Positions 8,703 to 10,594 of a DNA stretch of 10,594 nt are shown here, in pieces. Position numbers and translations under genes: made by a program. Numbering within the stretch: the stretch's first letter is position 1; the number at the start of each line of letters is the position of its first letter. The stretch is from an uncultured Clostridia bacterium (GTDB lineage Bacteria > Bacillota > Clostridia > TANB77 > CAG-508), in contig CARUQW010000053.1 of the NCBI GenBank assembly GCA_949077355.1, forward strand, positions 1 to 10,594, read 5' to 3'. The notes below the pieces were generated by a model. It saw nothing but the letters and a program-made list of their open reading frames with translations. It made no database searches and had not been told where the DNA came from.

Positions 8703-8790
8703 CTCGTTAAGTTCGTCCGCAAAAAATATCTCTATTAAATTGCTCATCTAGTCCGCTAAACGAATTCTTGACACCCCCTCTTCTTTTCTT

Positions 8791-10128
8791 TTAACTATTC
8801 AAATTCCATTTTCCTACTGTTTTATAATTTGTATTTAAGTCTATGACATTAGATGGTAGAGAAACTATAGGGCGAACAAAATAGCCAGCGCCTCTGGTCG
8901 AGCTAGAGTACGAATAGGACATTTCATTACCGTCAACATTGCCATCACTTACAAAACGCAAGCCAAAAATAGCACCAAACGAGTAGTAAGGATTGACACA
9001 GCGAGACGCCAACCAATAATAAGAGCTTCCATTATTACATAATAACTCATAATACATACTATCCTTTTTGTTAGCATCTCTTGCTTCCGCTGTTTCAAAA
9101 TTTGAATTCATTGTACTTGCAGCCAAATTCCAATATGTTTGTGTCACTGTCAAGTTTTCTGATGTTTCTTGAGCTTTGGCATTATCTTCAGACACATAGG
9201 ATACTATATCTGAACTTATTGGATTTTTAGGTTCACTTTCTCCTACTATTCCATTGTCTTCTTTCCATTTTAAGGGATACCATTTATTACTTGGATAGGA
9301 ATAAGTGCCTGTTTTATACACTGTTCCCGTTTCACCTGTATAACATTCATATTCCTTTTTTCCTGTTTTCTCCTCTATTACCTTCATCTTATCCTGTATA
9401 TCTTCTATATTTAAACTTCTTGCTACTGCTCTTTTGGAAGCATTACTATACATCATTTTACAATAATCATTTAATATGGCAACACCATTATTATATCCTC
9501 TTGCTCCTTGAAAATATACTCTTTTAGAAGTTGGACTAGCACATATCAAATCAATTGTATCATTACTATTTATATTTAAAACTCGCCATTGTAAATCACT
9601 ATCTTGTCCTATATCCGTTACGTTAGCATACCCCGTATAAGTATCTCCAAGTTTATCATATGGTATTGTAATTTTATCGGGATAATAATCTACATAATCT
9701 CCTATTTTTACATAGTCTACTATATTTTTTTCTTTAAATACAATAGTTCTACTTCCAATGGTTACTTGCCCTGTTGCTTCTATCCCTTTAGAAGTATTTC
9801 CTAAAATTTGATCTTTTTCATCTTCTGTCAATAAATTTTGATTTATTAAATCATCTATTAATTCTTCTAATGTTTGGGCTGTTCCACTTTCTGTATAATT
9901 ATCCGTTTCTTGATTTATTTTCCATAAATTTCTTGCCTCTTCCACACTTGCTCCTCTTGTTTCTATTTTTGCATCATTTGTACTCGTTAAGATTCCATTT
10001 TCTCCTGTTAGTGTCGCAATACTTATTCCCGCTAATATCAATAACACTATTATCGTAATTACTAATGCTATTAATGTAATACCTTTGTTAGTTATTTCTT
10101 TTTTCCTTAATTTTGTTATACTCTTCAT
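8791..10128 (-). CDS. Prepilin-like protein with C-terminal C-type-lectin-like variable domain (candidate DGR target)
   Basis: This 445-residue protein starts with a class III (type IV prepilin) leader: a basic stretch, NKG at 14-16, then ITLIALVITIIVLLILAGIS. Prepilin peptidase would be expected to cut after G16. Glu at mature position 5, nearly universal in major pilins, is Ala here (A21), so a minor-pilin or membrane-display role is likelier than a major fibre subunit. Residues about 50-130 look helical. A globular domain begins near residue 150 with a QWRVLN motif (about 179) and ends with YYWLASR (about 370-376) and RPIVSL (419-424). This resembles DUF6273/FGE-type C-type-lectin-like folds. 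Codons 377-416 are GC-rich and adenine-poor compared with their surroundings, the pattern of a DGR variable region. The start is fixed by AGGAGG 6 nt upstream of ATG. It may form a transcription unit of its own, since 550 bases separate it from the next minus-strand gene. The prepilin leader is clear; the retroelement link is inference. Confidence 0.95.
   Translation of the reverse strand: MKSITKLRKKEITNKGITLIALVITIIVLLILAGISIATLTGENGILTSTNDAKIETRGASVEEARNLWKINQETDNYTESGTAQTLEELIDDLINQNLLTEDEKDQILGNTSKGIEATGQVTIGSRTIVFKEKNIVDYVKIGDYVDYYPDKITIPYDKLGDTYTGYANVTDIGQDSDLQWRVLNINSNDTIDLICASPTSKRVYFQGARGYNNGVAILNDYCKMMYSNASKRAVARSLNIEDIQDKMKVIEEKTGKKEYECYTGETGTVYKTGTYSYPSNKWYPLKWKEDNGIVGESEPKNPISSDIVSYVSEDNAKAQETSENLTVTQTYWNLAASTMNSNFETAEARDANKKDSMYYELLCNNGSSYYWLASRCVNPYYSFGAIFGLRFVSDGNVDGNEMSYSYSSSTRGAGYFVRPIVSLPSNVIDLNTNYKTVGKWNLNS
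8881..9003 (-). other. Candidate DGR-type variable region in the pilin-like gene
   Basis: This stretch encodes about residues 376-416, between the conserved WLASR and RPIVSL motifs. In the coding strand of 8881-9000, 23 of 120 bases are A (19%) and 53 are G or C (44%). In the adjoining 9001-9120, 43 of 120 are A (36%), and in 8821-8880, 20 of 60 are A. Many codons end in C (TAC, GGC, AGC, TCC, GAC, ACC) and encode Tyr, Ser, Gly and Asp, the residues produced when AAC codons in a template repeat are mutated at A. No template repeat or reverse transcriptase is in the window, so this remains a compositional inference. Confidence 0.45.
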
Positions 10129-10134
10129 ACATTT

Positions 10135-10140
10135 CCTCCT
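10135..10140 (-). promoter_or_regulatory. Ribosome binding site of the pilin-like gene
   Basis: AGGAGG read on the minus strand, followed by AAATGT and then ATG (10128-10126). It fixes the start. An overlapping upstream ATG, 4 nt earlier, is out of frame and too close to the site. Confidence 0.85.
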
Positions 10141-10190
10141 ATCTTTTTTTTACTTTATTCTTTCTTTTTCTATTATTCACCATTTTTGTA

Positions 10191-10219
10191 ATATTATGAA
10201 ATCCTCTTAAGTATTTTAA
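10191..10219 (-). promoter_or_regulatory. Candidate sigma-A-type promoter of the pilin-like gene
   Basis: On the minus strand, TTAAAA (10214-10219) is followed after 17 bases by TAATAT (10191-10196). Each hexamer matches four of six consensus positions, and the spacing is ideal. It would place the transcript start about 55 bases upstream of the AGGAGG site. The match is modest for such AT-rich DNA. Confidence 0.3.
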
Positions 10220-10239
10220 TATACTATTTAGGTCATTTC

Positions 10240-10365
10240 CTAGCACTTTATCTCAGAACTAATCATCAATAATATCTTCAAATAAAAATTTAATACTTTC
10301 TTCATAATATCCTTCCACAACAATTTTAGTGCATTTTGCAAATCGACTTTATTTTCATATAAATT
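10240..10365 (-). pseudogene. Possible decayed 3' end of a gene upstream of the pilin-like gene
   Basis: Two overlapping minus-strand frames look protein-like. One is open from 10365 to TAG at 10240-10242 and begins NLYENKVDLQNALK. The other ends at TAG 10259-10261 and reads VEGYYEESIKFLFEDIIDD at its end. Joining the start of the first to the end of the second needs one small frameshift, so a broken gene tail is plausible. In the first frame an ATG (10308-10310 on the minus strand) follows GGAAGG at 5 nt and would give a 21-residue peptide, MKKVLNFYLKILLMISSEIK plus Cys. That is an alternative reading. The family is not recognised. Confidence 0.25.
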
Positions 10366-10413
10366 TTATTTTTTATGAGCAAATTATGTCAATATATGCT
10401 AAGTACAAATTAA

Positions 10414-10594
10414 TTAAAATAGCAAGGGGACTGGAGGGACGTTCCTTAAAATCCCTTTCCCTTTTTATAAAATATAATTTTACAACAAATAAACTAAAAT
10501 AAAAGTTTTGATTGAAAGTAATTGAATTAGAAATTCTTAATCTATAATATGGAAAGAGTCCATGCTTGACATGGAAGGGTGCCATATTATAGAT
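10414..10594. repeat. Dispersed hairpin (MITE-like) repeat, copy 2: left arm and centre
   Basis: The outer left arm begins TTAAAATAGCAAGGGG (10414-10429) and continues through a GGGACGTTCC...AAAATCCC block and an AACAAATAAACTAAAATAAAAG stretch split across 10483-10504. The 94-bp core shared with the start of the window follows. Taken with the right arm of copy 1, the full element is about 300 bp and nearly symmetric: about 153 bases left of the loop and 146 right of it. The 10427-10465 block, read on the plus strand, is terminator-like but has an interrupted T-run. The right arm of this copy lies beyond the window. Confidence 0.8.

Larger units (their letters stand above)
8241..8790. other. 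550-base intergenic stretch between the two genes
   Basis: From the surface-protein start outward it holds a leader with a GAGGT-type ribosome binding site, T-rich plus-strand runs, the two WalR-like boxes, the decayed plus-strand fragment, a pair of near-identical 12-mers (ATAGGAGGTTGA at 8620-8631 and ATAGGAGCTTGA at 8650-8661) and the 20-bp hairpin. Next to the pilin stop is a short protein-like frame on the minus strand, 8747-8697, MSNLIEIFFADELNEA, with no clear ribosome binding site. No promoter for the surface-protein gene is convincing: several -10-like TATAAA/TATAGT hexamers exist without a paired -35. Confidence 0.6.

Noticed and set aside
8766..8790. TTGACA at 8768-8773 as a plus-strand -35 box
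   Set aside because: No -10 hexamer lies at 16-18 bases, and the sequence downstream is the antisense of the pilin-like gene.
10373..10585. 70-residue minus-strand open frame
   Set aside because: It runs through the palindromic repeat, has no ribosome binding site, and its composition follows the repeat rather than a protein family.
1..10594. CRISPR array, tRNA, rRNA, integrase, reverse transcriptase or replication gene
   Set aside because: I looked for repeat-spacer periodicity, cloverleaf-like sequence and the relevant protein motifs and saw none in either strand.

Overview
The window is AT-rich DNA from a low-GC Gram-positive bacterium. It is most likely an uncultured, gut-type member of the Clostridia. 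Three things support this: AT-rich codon use, AGGAGG-type ribosome binding sites, and a surface protein built from SdrD B-like, CnaB/SpaA-like and DUF11-like beta modules with an LPXTG-like C-terminal sorting region. The placement rests on family style, not on a marker gene. Coding is almost entirely on the minus strand and consists of two complete genes, both for cell-surface proteins.

Layout from left to right. Positions 1-213 carry most of a roughly 300-bp hairpin-forming repeat. Its outer arm supplies a likely terminator for the first gene. Positions 237-8240 (minus) encode a 2667-residue modular surface protein. Near its middle is a C-terminal-anchor-like membrane segment followed directly by a second signal-peptide-like segment, so it reads as two cell-wall proteins joined in frame. 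Positions 8241-8790 hold its leader, a candidate WalR-type operator, a decayed coding fragment and a perfect 20-bp-stem hairpin. Positions 8791-10128 (minus) encode a 445-residue prepilin-like protein. Its C-terminal end has the form of a C-type-lectin-like domain and is sharply depleted in adenine on the coding strand, as expected for a target of a diversity-generating retroelement (DGR). Positions 10129-10413 hold its leader, a candidate promoter and another decayed coding fragment. Positions 10414-10594 are the left part of a second copy of the hairpin repeat.

The first 94 and last 94 bases are the same sequence with one mismatch. The simplest reading is that the window is bounded by two copies of a dispersed repeat, possibly where an assembly broke. 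A circular molecule is a less likely alternative.

The two proteins plausibly act together only in the broad sense of decorating the cell surface: one as a wall- or membrane-tethered stalk or adhesin, the other as a pilus-like or membrane-anchored display protein with a variable ligand-binding tip. No sortase, pilus-assembly gene, reverse transcriptase or DGR template repeat is present, so those partners would have to lie elsewhere in the genome.
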